A DNA stretch of 64,000 nt, taken from NCBI GenBank assembly GCA_026874595.1, contig CM049315.1, positions 19,303,664-19,367,663 on the forward strand, given 5' to 3'. The stretch's first letter is position 1, and every line of letters begins with the position of its first letter. This DNA comes from Sipunculus nudus. Its lineage: Eukaryota; Annelida; Sipuncula; Golfingiida; Sipunculidae. The notes under the pieces are model-generated. The model saw only the letters and a list, made by a program, of their open reading frames with translations. It did not search any database and had not been told where the DNA came from. A program made the position numbers and the translations under genes. This document shows positions 1 to 10,563 of the stretch, in pieces.

Positions 1-939
1 GGGAGGGTCCTACACTACCTAGATGATTTTCTCTTCATAGGACAAAATGAACAGGCTTGTAAAATTCTCTTGACAACTTTTCTGGAAATATGCAAGTGCT
101 TAGGTGTACCAATTGCAAGTGATAAAACAGTACAGCCAACTAAATCGCTAGTTTTCCTGGGAATAGAGTTGGACTGCAAGGAATTTTTAGCCAAGCTGCC
201 GTTAGATAAGGTACAAAAATGCAGGGAGCTAATAGCCCAGTATGGCAAGCGTTGTAAAGTCAGCTTAAAGGAGCTTCAGTCATTGATAGGTGTCCTCAGC
301 TTTGCATGTACAGTAATACTGCCAGGTAGGGCCTTTCTGCAAAGACTGATTAACAAGACAGTTGGCTTGCGTCACCCATCTCATCGATGCAGGCTCAATA
401 GGGAGGACAAGCAAGACTTGAAAGTCTGGGGAAACTTTTTAGAGAAATACAATGGTAAAACATTTTTTCTGGACCGTGCCTGGGACACCTCAAACTCCCT
501 GCACTTGTTTACTGATGCAGCTAAAGGTTTAGGTTTCGGAGCTGTTTTTGGTAACCACTGGTTTTACGGGCCATTTCCAGCAGACTGGAAATCGTCAAAC
601 ATAGTCACTTTGGAATTAATTCCTGTAGTACTTGCTTTTGAAACATGGGGCACACAGCTTGCTAATAAACAGGTCCTTCTTTTTATAGACAATGAAGCCC
701 TTGTTCACATTATCAACAAAAAATCCTCTAAAGAGAAAGAAACCATGAATCTGCTAAGGCGGCTGGTTTTAGTCACTCTGCATCATAATATATACATTAA
801 GGCCAAGCATATCCCAGGAAAATTTAACATTCTCGCAGATGCTCTCTCTCGCCTGCAGGTTCGCAAATTCAGGCAGATGGTGCCAGCAGCCGATGTCAAC
901 CCAACTCCTGTGGTATGCCCGGAGAAGTTATGGGATTAG
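1..939 (+). CDS. Reverse transcriptase/RNase H of YR retrotransposon (5' cut by window edge)
   Basis: The frame is open from base 1; the first Met at 70 is not the true start. The RT catalytic motif HYLDDF lies at residues 5-10. An RNase H domain follows, with the acidic residues in LFTDAA (about codons 170-175), TLELIP (about 200), FIDNEA (about 227) and the terminal IPGKFNILADALSRL (about 270-285). LADALSR is typical of DIRS-type RT/RH proteins. It copies element RNA to DNA and removes the template RNA. No internal stop is seen. Its end overlaps the recombinase ORF by 25 bp in another frame, an arrangement common in these compact elements. Confidence 0.85.
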   Translation, partial: GRVLHYLDDFLFIGQNEQACKILLTTFLEICKCLGVPIASDKTVQPTKSLVFLGIELDCKEFLAKLPLDKVQKCRELIAQYGKRCKVSLKELQSLIGVLSFACTVILPGRAFLQRLINKTVGLRHPSHRCRLNREDKQDLKVWGNFLEKYNGKTFFLDRAWDTSNSLHLFTDAAKGLGFGAVFGNHWFYGPFPADWKSSNIVTLELIPVVLAFETWGTQLANKQVLLFIDNEALVHIINKKSSKEKETMNLLRRLVLVTLHHNIYIKAKHIPGKFNILADALSRLQVRKFRQMVPAADVNPTPVVCPEKLWD

Positions 940-1951
940 TAAGCCTTAGTAACCAGCTTATTGCAAACAGTTTGTCACAGGTGACTAAGTCGGCATACAG
1001 TAGAGCATGGCATCAGTTGCAAGCTTTCTGCTCAAAGGTGGGACAGGTACATTGGGCTAGGCCACCAGTAGCACCCAGTGTTTTGATTATTTTTTTGACA
1101 GAGAGATTTTCTGATGGGCTGTCAGGAGCATCCTTAGCCTCACTGTCTTCTTCAATATCCTACGTGCATAAGCTCCTTAACCTGCCAGATCCTGGAAATT
1201 CATTTGCGGTTCGCAAGCTCATCCAAGGCGCACAGAAGCTCACCCCTGCTACAGACCTTAGATGCCCCATCACTAAACCTATTTTAGTCAAGTTGTTAGG
1301 GGCCACTAACAACACCATCAATTCACTAGCCCACAGGACAATGTTTCAAGCATTGTATGGTATTTGCTTCTTTGGTTTCTTCAGGGTTGGTGAACTAGTA
1401 GGTGCAACTCAAGACCAGCAAAATAGGGTAGTGCAAAGAGAGGATGTAACTATTTTATTTAAATCTGGAAAGCCAGTTGGCAGCAGCCTTATTTTGAGGT
1501 CCTCTAAAACTAGCCGCCCAGGGCAAGCACAATGCATTAATATAGGTCCATGTCCAGTGAAATACCTCATTGCTTACCTGGCCAGGAGAGGTAATTATAG
1601 TGGTCCCTTGTTTGTCCTGAATGGTAAGCCCTTGTCAAGGGACATATTCAATCGGCAATTAGCAACAGACCTTAAATTTATTAAGTTAGATACAACGCGT
1701 TTCAAAGGGCATAGCTTCAGGATAGGGGCAGCGACTGAGGCCGCAGCAGCCGGGCTTACAGATGCCCAGATCAACCGGCTTCTGTGGCTCAGGGGTAGAG
1801 CGCAGGACTCAAAGCCGGGAGATCGTGGGTTCGAATGTCAGCCGAGGCGGTGTGATTTGTCACGATCGCATTTGAGCGCTCTGCAGGCTTAATGGGAAGG
1901 CTGTGCCCTACAGCCGTAAGAGGGTACATTAGACTTCAGCCTAGCCCCTAA
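915..1951 (+). pseudogene. Tyrosine recombinase of the DIRS/Ngaro-like element, SINE-disrupted
   Basis: The intact part runs from about 915 to 1775. It shows a SAM-like N-terminal region, the first catalytic Arg in FFRVGEL (codon at 1383), and the HxxR motif GHSFRIG (His 1710, Arg 1719), followed by DAQINRL, where family members continue to a GRW box and the catalytic Tyr. Here a tRNA-derived SINE begins at about 1776 and the frame runs on as unrelated residues to 1892. After the SINE, a short frame at 1925-1951 reads YIRLQPSP then stop, as expected for the recombinase C-terminus with the nucleophilic Tyr. The box II GRW region is not recovered. The start at 915 is uncertain. Confidence 0.8.
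1776..1917 (+). mobile_element. tRNA-derived SINE (partial) inside the recombinase gene
   Basis: The head has an A-box-like TGGCTCAGGGG at 1785-1795 and a B-box-like GGGTTCGAA at 1828-1836, spaced as in a tRNA gene. The same sequence occurs on the minus strand at 44738-45020 with a longer tail. The shared 3' part includes CTGCAGGCTTAATGGGAAGG and the following GTGCCCTACAGCCGT. This copy is shorter: homology stops near 1917, where the recombinase C-terminal frame resumes. No clear target duplication is visible. The B-box is followed by a diverged segment compared with the second copy. Confidence 0.75.
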
Positions 1952-2966
1952 GTTCCAGGATTTTTCTCTTAATTTGGCTTACTAGATTTCCTTTAAGGGC
2001 TTACCATTTAGGTACATTTTACATAGGTTGGTGCACTCATGAGCATGTTTCAGGGTTTTGCAAAAGATATTTCATGACTGCACAAGCAAGGCAGGGTTAG
2101 TAGGGCAAATATCTGTATGAGCCCAGGTCAGGGATCTGCACGGGCTCTTAAGTATAGAAAGAATGGCCACTGTACTCATGTTTTTATAATTTAGAGGTTT
2201 TTATATTTTATATTTTATAATATATGTGATATATATAATGTTGCATGTACTGACACTGTTACACTGAGGCAGGGTAAATAGGCCGACATCAGTCTTGGTC
2301 TGTAGCATGTGTGTATATTTCCTGTCTGATGTTTTAGTTTGTGGTTAGCCATTTGGTCTCGGCCACTGTCAGGGATCTGCTGGAGCTGTGGGCATGTGGC
2401 AATCTCTAATTTGTATTATTGTATAAACACCATTTGTATATTGATTTGAATGGGGATGCACTTTGTAAAAATAGGACCTTGGCTTTTGTCAGGGATCTGC
2501 TAGAGCTTTAAAAGCAGGTAAAATATTTATTGTCATGCTGATTATCCTGAATTTGTTGTTTTAAATACATGGGTATATAGACTATTAAGATGACAGGGCC
2601 TGTAAATGATAATAACATCATGCATGTTTATTTAGAGGTTATAAATCTGTGGTATAAGGCTATAACCACTTGTGCCTGGGCTCCTGTCAGGGATCTGCTG
2701 GAGCCACAGACAAGTAAGATCTTTATGTATCAATAACAATAATCAATAGCATGTACATGTATACCTGAGGTTATGAATCTGTGGTATAAGGCTAGCCACT
2801 TGTGCCTGGGCTCCTGTCAGGGATCTGCTGGAGCCACAGACAAGCGAGATCGTTATGTTATACTAGTTTCCTTATTTTAATTTTTACAAATTGTTATCAT
2901 GAAATTATATTCATTTCATTCATATATCGGCACACACATGCGACCTTGGGTGGGCGGACTTTGTGG
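1952..2966 (+). other. 3' untranslated region of the YR retrotransposon
   Basis: This is a noncoding AT-rich stretch between the recombinase stop and terminal repeat B1. It contains five copies of a core reading GTCAGGGATCTGC, each inside an inverted repeat (listed separately). The 73-codon ORF that crosses it has no recognisable domain and is judged accidental. Confidence 0.6.
2119..2835 (+). repeat. Five stem-loops with a shared loop and different stems
   Basis: The core TCAGGGATCTGC occurs five times, always between complementary arms. Copy 1: GAGCCC 2119-2124 with GGGCTC 2142-2147. Copy 2: GCCAC 2362-2366 with GTGGC 2396-2400. Copy 3: GCTTTT 2482-2487 with AAAAGC 2510-2515, plus ACCT/AGGT outside. 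Copy 4: GGCTCC 2679-2684 with GGAGCC 2700-2705, plus ACTTG/CAAGT outside. Copy 5: GGCTCC 2809-2814 with GGAGCC 2830-2835. Arm sequences differ among copies but keep pairing while the loop is constant, as expected for a selected RNA or DNA fold. Confidence 0.7.
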
Positions 2967-3182
2967 TGGCATGTTTTAGGCCCACCTTCACTTGACATGG
3001 AGATTACCAATGTAAATAAATGAATATGTATCAGGGCAAAGCATGTATATTGAATAAAGAAAAGTTTTTATTCGGCCACAGGATGGCCCAAACCACAATT
3101 GAGTATTATCTTTTGGTTGAGTCAAGTGAACAAGCAAGGGCCCATGTGTGTGCGACTGTGTGCGATAGGAGTGTGCCTAAAT
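2967..3182 (+). repeat. Terminal direct repeat, inner copy (B1)
   Basis: This 216-bp block recurs at 3551-3766 at the same length with only about three visible substitutions (for example GGTTGAGTC here, GGTTGTGTC there). It contains AATAAA (about 3053), a plausible polyadenylation signal. It fits the B1 repeat of a split-direct-repeat YR element. Confidence 0.75.
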
Positions 3183-3550
3183 AACGAGTAAGGTATCACC
3201 TTGGTCGATTTAGGCAGACTCGTTTAAGCACTTTAGATATATGTTATCCGGTCGAGGGTAGTGGGTTGAATGAGCGATAATAAGGGAAAATACGGCTCTT
3301 CCGGTATTCAAGCATCGTTGCGAACCAGATCTCGTGTGAACGAGATTTGTAAATTGTAAACATTTAAAAGGCCTGAGCAGGCAAACATACATTCAGAATC
3401 AGCTCCGCACTCACAGCAGGAAGGAATTAGCCCACCATCCAACCCCAGTTTCATCCACCTAAAAAATCCAGTTTTGCATATAAAGCATTCACATGAAAAA
3501 GGTCCAGTTTTCACTTGTGATATACTGTTTGTTTTAATACTTTTGGTGTG
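3183..3550 (+). repeat. Segment between the two 216-bp repeats (candidate A2)
   Basis: This 368-bp segment lies between the two repeats. In a PAT/Ngaro arrangement it would be A2 and should match the element's 5' end (A1), which lies upstream of this window. It contains an inverted pair, ATCTCGT 3330-3336 and ACGAGAT 3340-3346. No coding content is convincing. Confidence 0.5.
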
Positions 3551-3766
3551 TGGCATGTTTTAGGCCCACCTTCACTTGACATGGAGATTACCAATGTAAA
3601 TAAATGAATATGTATCAGGGCAAAGCATGTATATTGAATAAAGAAAAGTTTTTATTCGGCCACAGGATGGCCCAAACCACAATTGAGTATTATCTTTTGG
3701 TTGTGTCAAGTGAACAAGCAAGGGCCCATGTGTGTGCGATTGTGTGGGATAGGAGTGTGCCTAAAT
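3551..3766 (+). repeat. Terminal direct repeat, outer copy (B2)
   Basis: Near-identical partner of 2967-3182. Its end at CCTAAAT marks the inferred right boundary of the YR element; beyond it the sequence matches the interior of another repeat family (compare 43535). Confidence 0.75.
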
Positions 3767-4652
3767 CTAGTTTATGCACCAGCTGGGGGGGGGGGGGGGG
3801 GGGGGGGGTTGAGTGCAGGGCAGAGGAGAAGCCTGCTAGTAGTGGCCAAGCTGGGTCAAGGCAAGCTGCCTGGGGTGGGTTACATAATGCAAGTGAAGGC
3901 TGTACTACTAGGTGGGCCAGATATAAACAACACTTGACATGGTGTATGAAAACTTGAATAAAAGCTACTCTTTTCAAACAATTTCTTTGAAATTTCAGAT
4001 TTTTAAAGATTAAATCCTTATGTATATATGCTGTGAAAATTAAATCAACAGTGCTCACAGGGAAAAAACGTGCCACTGCCAACGTTGGACAAAATTTAAG
4101 GTATTAATTTTTTATTTTTGCTAATAACTTGAAAAATTTGCAAAATTCAGATCTAATTTTGGGCAAACAATTGAATCTTGATTAAATAAAGTTATATTCC
4201 TGAAAAAAAGTCTTCAGCTTCAGCAATTCTCATGTTAAGTGAGCAAATATATTTCCTGATTTAAAAAAAAAAGTGCATTATATTTGGGCCTATAACTTCA
4301 AAATAATACTCAATACTGACCTAATTTTTGGTATGTGCACAGAAAATGTATGGAAGAATATGAATACTAAATATGATCAAAAACAGATCAGTGGTTTTGA
4401 TATTAGGCTGACTTGAAGTGTAACAATTGCTTTTTTATGGAAAACGGAGGTTTTTCCTTAATATCTCAAAGGAACGAAGTTCTAATGACCCAATTTTCAG
4501 TATGGTAGGAGATTTTGGGGGCATCTAATGGTATGCAGAATTTTGGATTCGTAGGTCCAACGGTTTTATAACGTGCCTTGTTAACGGCTGGACGGACGGA
4601 CGGACAAAGGACCACGACTATAGCTCAGATGACTTACATTCAGCTGAGCTAA
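3767..4652 (+). mobile_element. Family X repeat, 3' portion
   Basis: It starts inside the family at CTAGTTTATGCACCAGCTG, matching about 43535, followed by a run of about 24 G (3785-3808). One subunit of about 700 bp then matches subunits at 30640, 31300, 43690 and 44400. It ends in a (GGAC)n tract near 4590-4610, then GACTATAGCTCAGATGACTT and CAGCTGAGCTAAAA at 4652. The 5' half is missing, apparently displaced upstream by the YR element. No transposase is seen, so the family is non-autonomous. Short ORFs across the G-run are not convincing. Confidence 0.65.
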
Positions 4653-4729
4653 AAAGCACTTTTTGGACTAGCTGCGGCTTAAACTAGAAAATGAGTGCTC
4701 AAAAAACTTTTAAATCCTTACTGAACTCT

Positions 4730-7700
4730 GCATAGCGGAAACTAACGTTGAAGTTAGCAAAAATGCCAAAGCATTTGCAGAACTTTCTCTGTCTATAGAC
4801 GAAAGATCATTATCGCTCATATTACGAGATGCAAAGAATGATGGCAGGAAGGCTCTAGGAATACTAAGGAAACATTATCTGTCGACCAGTCAGACACGGG
4901 TGATCGGACTTTTCACGGAGTTGACAGGTTTAAAGAAAGCGAGACGCTCACAGATTATTTACTACGTGGTGAAACAGCCGCAGCTCTGTTGAAAAATGCT
5001 GGTGAAACTGTAAGTGACAATTTACTGATAGCAATGATTCTTAAAGGTCTACCCACCGAATTTAAATCCTTTGTAACTGTTACTACTCAAAGAAAAGACC
5101 CCCATGATCTGGCATCGTTTAAAGCTGCCCTGAGAACATATGAAGAAACAATGAAAGCCTGTGACCCAGATTCCAGTGACAATGTTATGGCAGTGCAAAA
5201 CCAGAGAATTTAGGTGTTACAGATGTGGAGAAATGGGGCACAGAAAGTTTGAGTGTAAAGCCAGAAGAAAAGAAGGTGACGGTGCTGTTGGTGGAATGAA
5301 AGAAAGTAAGAAGAGATGGTGCAATTACTGTAAGAATTCGACCCATGATACACGTTTCTGCCGGAAGAAGCCAAAGGGTGATAGTGCTAAGGGTGTGTCA
5401 AGCAGTGAACACTCATTTGCTTTCAAAGTAACTGTTGAGCTCCAGGGAGCCGAGCTGGAGCATTGTGACTTTGTGAACTCTTTACTTGTTGATACTGGAG
5501 CGACAGCTCATATTTTGAATGATAAATCAAAGTTTTGCTCATTTGATAAGAATTTTGATCCAGAGAAACATTACATTGAATTAGCTGATGGTAGTTGCAT
5601 GAATAAACTTGCAGAAGGCCGTGGTCAAGCTAAGGTCAATTTAAGGGACAATAAAGGTATTGAAAGAGAAGCTGTATTGGAAAATGCATTGTATGTACCA
5701 AGCTTTAAGCAAAACATCTTTTCTGTCCAGTGTGCTACAAGTAGGGGATCAACAGTTAAATTTAAAGGAAATACTGCTGAGTTAAAGCATAAAAGTGGTA
5801 CTGTATTTGAAATAGAAAAGTGTGGTCAACTTTATTTCTTGAATAGTGCCCTGTGTTCAAAGAAAGCATCACATTCACTGAGAGAGTGGCATGAAATATA
5901 GGGTCATTGTAATGTCAATGATGTATTGAAACTTGAAAGTGTAGTTGATGGAATGAAAATCACTGACAAGAATTTTGGAGACTGCAATGTATGTATCAAA
6001 GCTAAGATGACAGATGAAAGGTCAAGGGTACCTGATGTTAGAGCAAAGACTCCTCTAGAATTTGTACATTGTGATTTGGCAGGGCCTGTAACTCCAACAG
6101 CGAGGGAGGGATTTAAATATTCTATCTGTTTTACAGATGATTTTTCAGGTTTGATTACTATGTATTTCCTGAAGAGTAAGGATGACACTGTTAAGGCTAC
6201 AAAAAAAATTCTTAGCGGATGTAGCGCCCTATGGTACTGTAAAGAGGTTAAGAAGTGACAATGGAGGTGAGTTTATGTCCAGAGAGTTCAAAGATTTGAT
6301 GATAGATAACAAGATAAAACATGAAACCTCTGCACCAAGGTCCCCTCATCAAAATGGTTCAGCAGAAAGACAGTGGAGGACTGTATATGATATGGCTAGA
6401 TGTCTATTACTTGAGTCAGGTTTACCTAAATACTTGTGGACCTATGCTGTCATGTCAGCTATGTACATCAGAAACAGGTGTTTCAATCCTAGGCTGGGTA
6501 AAACTCCATTTGAAGCATTCACAGGTATAAAGCCAAATGTAAGCAATATGCATTCTTTTGGTTCTCAGTGTTTTGCATACATTGATGATAAGAAGAAATT
6601 AGATCCTAGAAGTGAGGAGGGCGTGTTTGTGAGCTATGATCGTGGTAGTCCAGCCTTCCTGATATATTTCCCCTCCGAGAATAAAATCAGAAGAGTTAGG
6701 TGTGTTGGATTCACAGAGAGAAAGCCTGTATCCGAGCAGGAATTGTACAATGATGTACCTAGTAGGAGCAAGGTCTCTGAACAACTATCTGATCAGGTTT
6801 CAGATGAAATAGAAAGTCAGGAGGTGAAACCAACCCCGGTGGCTGAAGAGCAAGAGAGGGTAGAATGTCTAGCAGAAGGAGCAGTAGGAGGTGTTGATAC
6901 TAAAGATGTTGCAGAGAAAAGGTATCCCAGTAGAGAATGTGGTATGCCCAAGAAATTTGATGATTATATATGTGTCTCCCAGGAGTATTGTACTGTAGAT
7001 TATTGTTATAGTGTTGAATATATACCTCAATGTTTTGAGGAAGCTGTACATTGTGAGGCTGCTAGTGAACGGCGCAAAGCTATGGATTCTGGATGGAGTC
7101 CCTGGTGAAAAATGACACATTTGAGGTTACAGAGTTACCTAAGGGAAAAACACTTATTGGCGGGAAATGGGTGTACACAACAAAGCTAGACTCTGATGGG
7201 AATGTAAAACATAAGGCTAGGTATGTAGCTAAAGGTTACTCTCAGAAAGAAAATATTGATTATAATGAAACATTTTCACCTACTGCACATATGACCTCTA
7301 TCAGAATGCTAATGCAAGCAGCTGTAGATGATGATTTACTTGTACATCAGATGGATGTTAAGACTGCTTATTTAAATGCACCTATAGACTGTGACTTGTA
7401 TGTTAAGCAATCTGAAGGTTATGCTGTATCTGATGAAGGTAATGACGATCTTGTGTGGAAGTTAAAGAAATCTCTGTATGGTCTAAAGCAAAGTGGTAGG
7501 AACTGGAACTACCTTTTACATACTCATTTGTGTGATGATGATTTTGAACAGTCAGACGCTGATCCATGCATGTACAGAAAGACTACTGACAAAGGGAAGG
7601 TGATAATCATTTTCTGGGTTGATGATATTATTATTGCAGCTAGTAATGAGGATTTGTTGAACAATGTAAAATCATCTCTGTCACAAACTTTTCAGATGAA

Positions 7701-8423
7701 AGATCTGGGTGAGCTTAACTGGTTTCTAGGCATTGAATTTACGAAAACTGATGACTGCATTATTATGTCCCAGAGAAAATATTTTGGAAAGATATTAGAG
7801 AAATTTGGGATGAGTAATTGTAAGACTAGAAAATCCCCTTGTGATGAAGGTCTGGATAAGGAGGCGGACACCTCGCCTACTCTTGATGATCCTAGAATAT
7901 ATAGAGAAATGGTTGGTAGTTTGATATATGCAGTGACAGCAACCAGACCAGATTTGAGCTATGTTGTTACCAAACTTTCACAAAAGATGTCCAATCCAAC
8001 AACACATGATCTTACTGTGGCAAAAGGTGTTCTAAGATACTTGCAGGGAACACTAGATTATACACTAATTTTCAGAAAATCTAAAGAAAAAGGACATCTT
8101 CAGGGCTACTGCGACGCAGATTGGGCGTCATCATATTCAGATAGAAAGAGTTTTTTGGGCTATGTGTATCAGTTGAGCAAAGGTAGTAGTTTCATTTCAT
8201 GGAAATGTAAGAAACAAACAGTAGTGGCCCTATCGAGTTGTGAGGCTGAATATATTGCTTTATCAACATGTGTCCAGGAGGCATTGTTTCTTAGGAAACT
8301 CATCATATTTATATTTGGAACAAAGTCTTGTGATCTAAGTGTTAAAATTGGTGTAGACAATCAAGGCACTATTGCATTAGCGAAAAATCCTGTACATCAA
8401 CAAAGATCAAACATATTGATGTA
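4730..8423 (+). pseudogene. Copia 1 gag-pol, multiply frameshifted
   Basis: Domains in order: gag, CCHC knuckle (CYRCGEMGHRKFEC near 5218), protease (VDTGA, DTG at 5491-5499), GAG-pre-integrase, integrase (CDLAGP, RSDNGGE, SPHQNGSAER), RT with FWVDD near 7614-7628, RNase H (YCDADWA, SSCEAEY). The PR-IN-RT-RH order is that of Ty1/copia. Lesions: a short deletion in gag near 4938, a frameshift near 5205, an in-frame TAG at 5899-5901, a frameshift at an A8 run near 6205, a frameshift near 7098 and a one-base loss near 8411. The TAG, the A8 shift and the 7098 shift are shared with copia 2. Confidence 0.9.
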
Positions 8424-8590
8424 AGATATCATTTACTGAGAGATGCCGTTTCAAATGGCCATGTTGAACTGCGGTATGTACCATCAAGTGAAAATGTTGC
8501 AGATGTGTTTACAAAACCTGTATCAGGTCGTAGAATTGTTAAGTTATTACGGTATTAATGTAACAAAAGGTATCTCCAAAATAAGAGGGG

Positions 8591-8880
8591 TGTTAAGTAA
8601 TGCCATTACATATGTATTTTTGTGATAATTTTGTTAGTCAGATATCGTATACTCCGAGATTTCTCCCGGACCTACATGTTATTGTATCCCGGACATCCAA
8701 ATTTTTGTATAAGTAAAGGTCAAGGTCTTTTCCGTGAACCAGTAGTAGTGAACCCCTGTTTTATATAGGAATCACAAAATTAAGATGTTCACATGAAAGG
8801 GCTGTGTGTGAGCCAGTTATTTGTATCGCTGTGAATAAAGTCTGGAGTACCCCACTACTCTCGTTATGTCTAACCCAACA
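8591..8880 (+). repeat. Copia 1 3' LTR
   Basis: A 290-bp repeat bounded by TGTT and AACA, preceded by the purine-rich tract AAGAGGGG (PPT). It matches 14035-14328, 22994-23292 and 35528-35819. It carries AATAAAG near 8833 and an ATG at 8866, 15 bp before the LTR end. In copia 2 the same ATG opens gag; here it reads into flanking host sequence. Confidence 0.9.
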
Positions 8881-9225
8881 AACACAGTTTTTGGCAAAGT
8901 GGAGTCATCTGAACTTCAGTATCGATATTTATTTCATAATGGGGCTGTCTGGTCAGCTCTCTATCAACATGGCACAAACTGTCAAATAAAATTAGTGAAA
9001 TTTACACCTGTCAGATGTATGCAAATGAATTTTAAACCCAGCAGAAATCAAATATATCTGCTTGGTAGTGATCTTGGAAGATTTTCATGCCTATTTGACC
9101 ATGATCTCAAGAACCAAAAACTGCTTTGCGAAATACAGTTTGGTGTTCATAACTCGGTCCCTCTGTGGACCTGTATGGTCTGTAGACCGTCGTTGGCTTC
9201 CTATTCATGGGGTTTAATGTTGTGA
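8881..9225 (+). pseudogene. Host exon fragment, downstream half (copy 1)
   Basis: The open frame continues from the LTR ATG at 8866 into host sequence beginning TVFGKVESSELQYRY, followed by IYLLGSDLGRFSC and LLCEIQFG, and stops at 9225. The same segment recurs at 23293 and 35820. It joins in frame with the segment ending at 14034 when the copia insertion and one AACAC are ignored, so it is the downstream half of one host coding stretch. I do not recognise the family and no catalytic motif stands out. The true exon may end near GAAATACAGTTTG|GTGTTC at about 9140. The upstream half of this copy is gone. Confidence 0.6.
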
Positions 9226-10563
9226 CTTCCATTTTTAGCTCAGAATTACTGAAAGTCATCTGAACTATAGCGATCACTCTTTAGCTGTTATCTGTCCAGT
9301 TGTCAGTGACCATGGCACAAATTGTAACCGTTAGGCCTAAAAAACTTCTAACTTGACAGAGATGTAACGGTTATAAAGTATTACCGTCATACCCCCCCGA
9401 CATATATATATCCCCGACTTATATAGTAAATACACATAGTAATTCAAGGAGTAATCAAGAAGAAGCCATGTTGTGGTAATGTGGCATTTTAAAATTAATT
9501 TCTTTTAAATAATTTTAATAAATTAATTATTCAGAATATTATTAAATCCAGCAGTGTGCATATTTTGATAATATATGAGCTAAATTAGGGATATAAAATG
9601 GAGCAATTTAGAATTATGATTTCAGAATCAGATATTTTCATATATTTATTATTATGCAAATTTATTAAATATATATACATGTTTTGAGGTAAAAAACAAG
9701 GCCTACAGGCCTAATGCGAACCTGTGCATTAGGAAATACACCAGGTATATGAACAATGCAAGTACTAAACATTTTGTATAAGAAACAATTACATAAACAT
9801 CACTGCTGAAATTATGGCATAGGTGCACACAACACAAAAATGATTGTAGCTTGCACCACCAGTCTTGTATACAACAAAGCTATCAGAGATATATACATAT
9901 GCCCAATTTCAGACTGATATATCAGTCAAACCCCTCCTGAAAATAAGCAAATACTGAAACAATAATTTCTGTAGAAGAACACTATTGCAGTCCTCAGTTT
10001 GAAATAGACATAATAATGGCCATAAGACCAACTTAAGCTTTTGGCCAAAAGACTAAGTTCAAATTCATGTAACTCTAAAATTCATCAAATGCAAACCATT
10101 CGAACAAACTTGAGAGGGCTTGCCTCTGGGATCATTTCTGTAAAATATTGAACAATTTGGCTGGACCGTTTACATGCAAGGGCATGTGCCATGTATGTTT
10201 CTGACATTTTGAGCGATATGTGTTCACATACATAGTATACAAAGCACATTTGTTATTCAGTTTATGACTAATTAAAGAATTTGGAAATTGCTCTTTTTTT
10301 CACTCTTCATTTCAAAGTAGGCTACTCTCTTTTTCTCTGCAGCACTTAATCTTTTTTTTTTGGTCTTTTACCTTTGGCAGGCCTGAGATGGTCAAAGTTC
10401 AAGGTCAAATGTGGAGTCAATCTGAGTTAGGGGTTTAGTTTTTAGATGATAAATTCCTGTTGTGAATGTCAGACTATGATTAATGCAGCAGAGCATCATG
10501 GTCCATGGGTCACTTGTTTGTTAGGGTTAGTAAGAGTTTGATGTTTTGTGTTTTTCTTTGCAG
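9226..10563 (+). other. Intron-like spacer of the repeated exon unit
   Basis: Noncoding and AT-rich, repeated almost unchanged at 23581-24810 and 36159-37481. It includes a C-run near 9393, a segment AACAAGGCCTACAGGCCTAA (about 9698) that also occurs at about 50275, and a pyrimidine-rich stretch ending TTTTTCTTTGCAG at 10563, a good splice acceptor. No gene is seen. Copies differ by small indels; the second lacks about 140 bp near its end. Confidence 0.65.

Larger units (their letters stand above)
1..3766 (+). mobile_element. DIRS/Ngaro-like tyrosine-recombinase retrotransposon, 3' part
   Basis: Coding order is reverse transcriptase, RNase H, then tyrosine recombinase, with no DDE integrase, which is the hallmark of DIRS-superfamily elements. 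The 3' end carries two 216-bp direct repeats separated by 368 bp, matching the B1-A2-B2 arrangement of split direct repeats known from Ngaro and PAT elements. The 5' portion (A1, gag-like ORF, start of RT) lies before the window. The right end (3766) abuts sequence that also occurs at about 43535 in a family X repeat, so this element probably inserted into an X copy. Assignment to Ngaro rather than another split-repeat lineage is inference. Confidence 0.75.
4730..8880 (+). mobile_element. Copia element 1, 5' truncated
   Basis: Homology to copia 2 begins abruptly at 4730 (equivalent to about 14462), so the 5' LTR and the gag N-terminus are missing. The rest runs through gag, protease, integrase, RT and RNase H to a 3' LTR ending in AACA at 8880. 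The right flank AACAC (8881-8885) is the target site shared with the other copies. Sequence between 4653 and 4729 belongs to neither neighbour as far as can be seen. Confidence 0.9.

Noticed and set aside
1785-1845. A tRNA gene
   Set aside because: A- and B-box-like sequences are present, but the same block with a shared tail recurs at 44738-45037 with an oligo-A end, and the body does not close into a clean cloverleaf. It is a SINE head.
3604-4082. Small ORFs on both strands over the G-run
   Set aside because: They owe their length to the homopolymer (poly-Gly/poly-Pro) and cross a mobile-element boundary.
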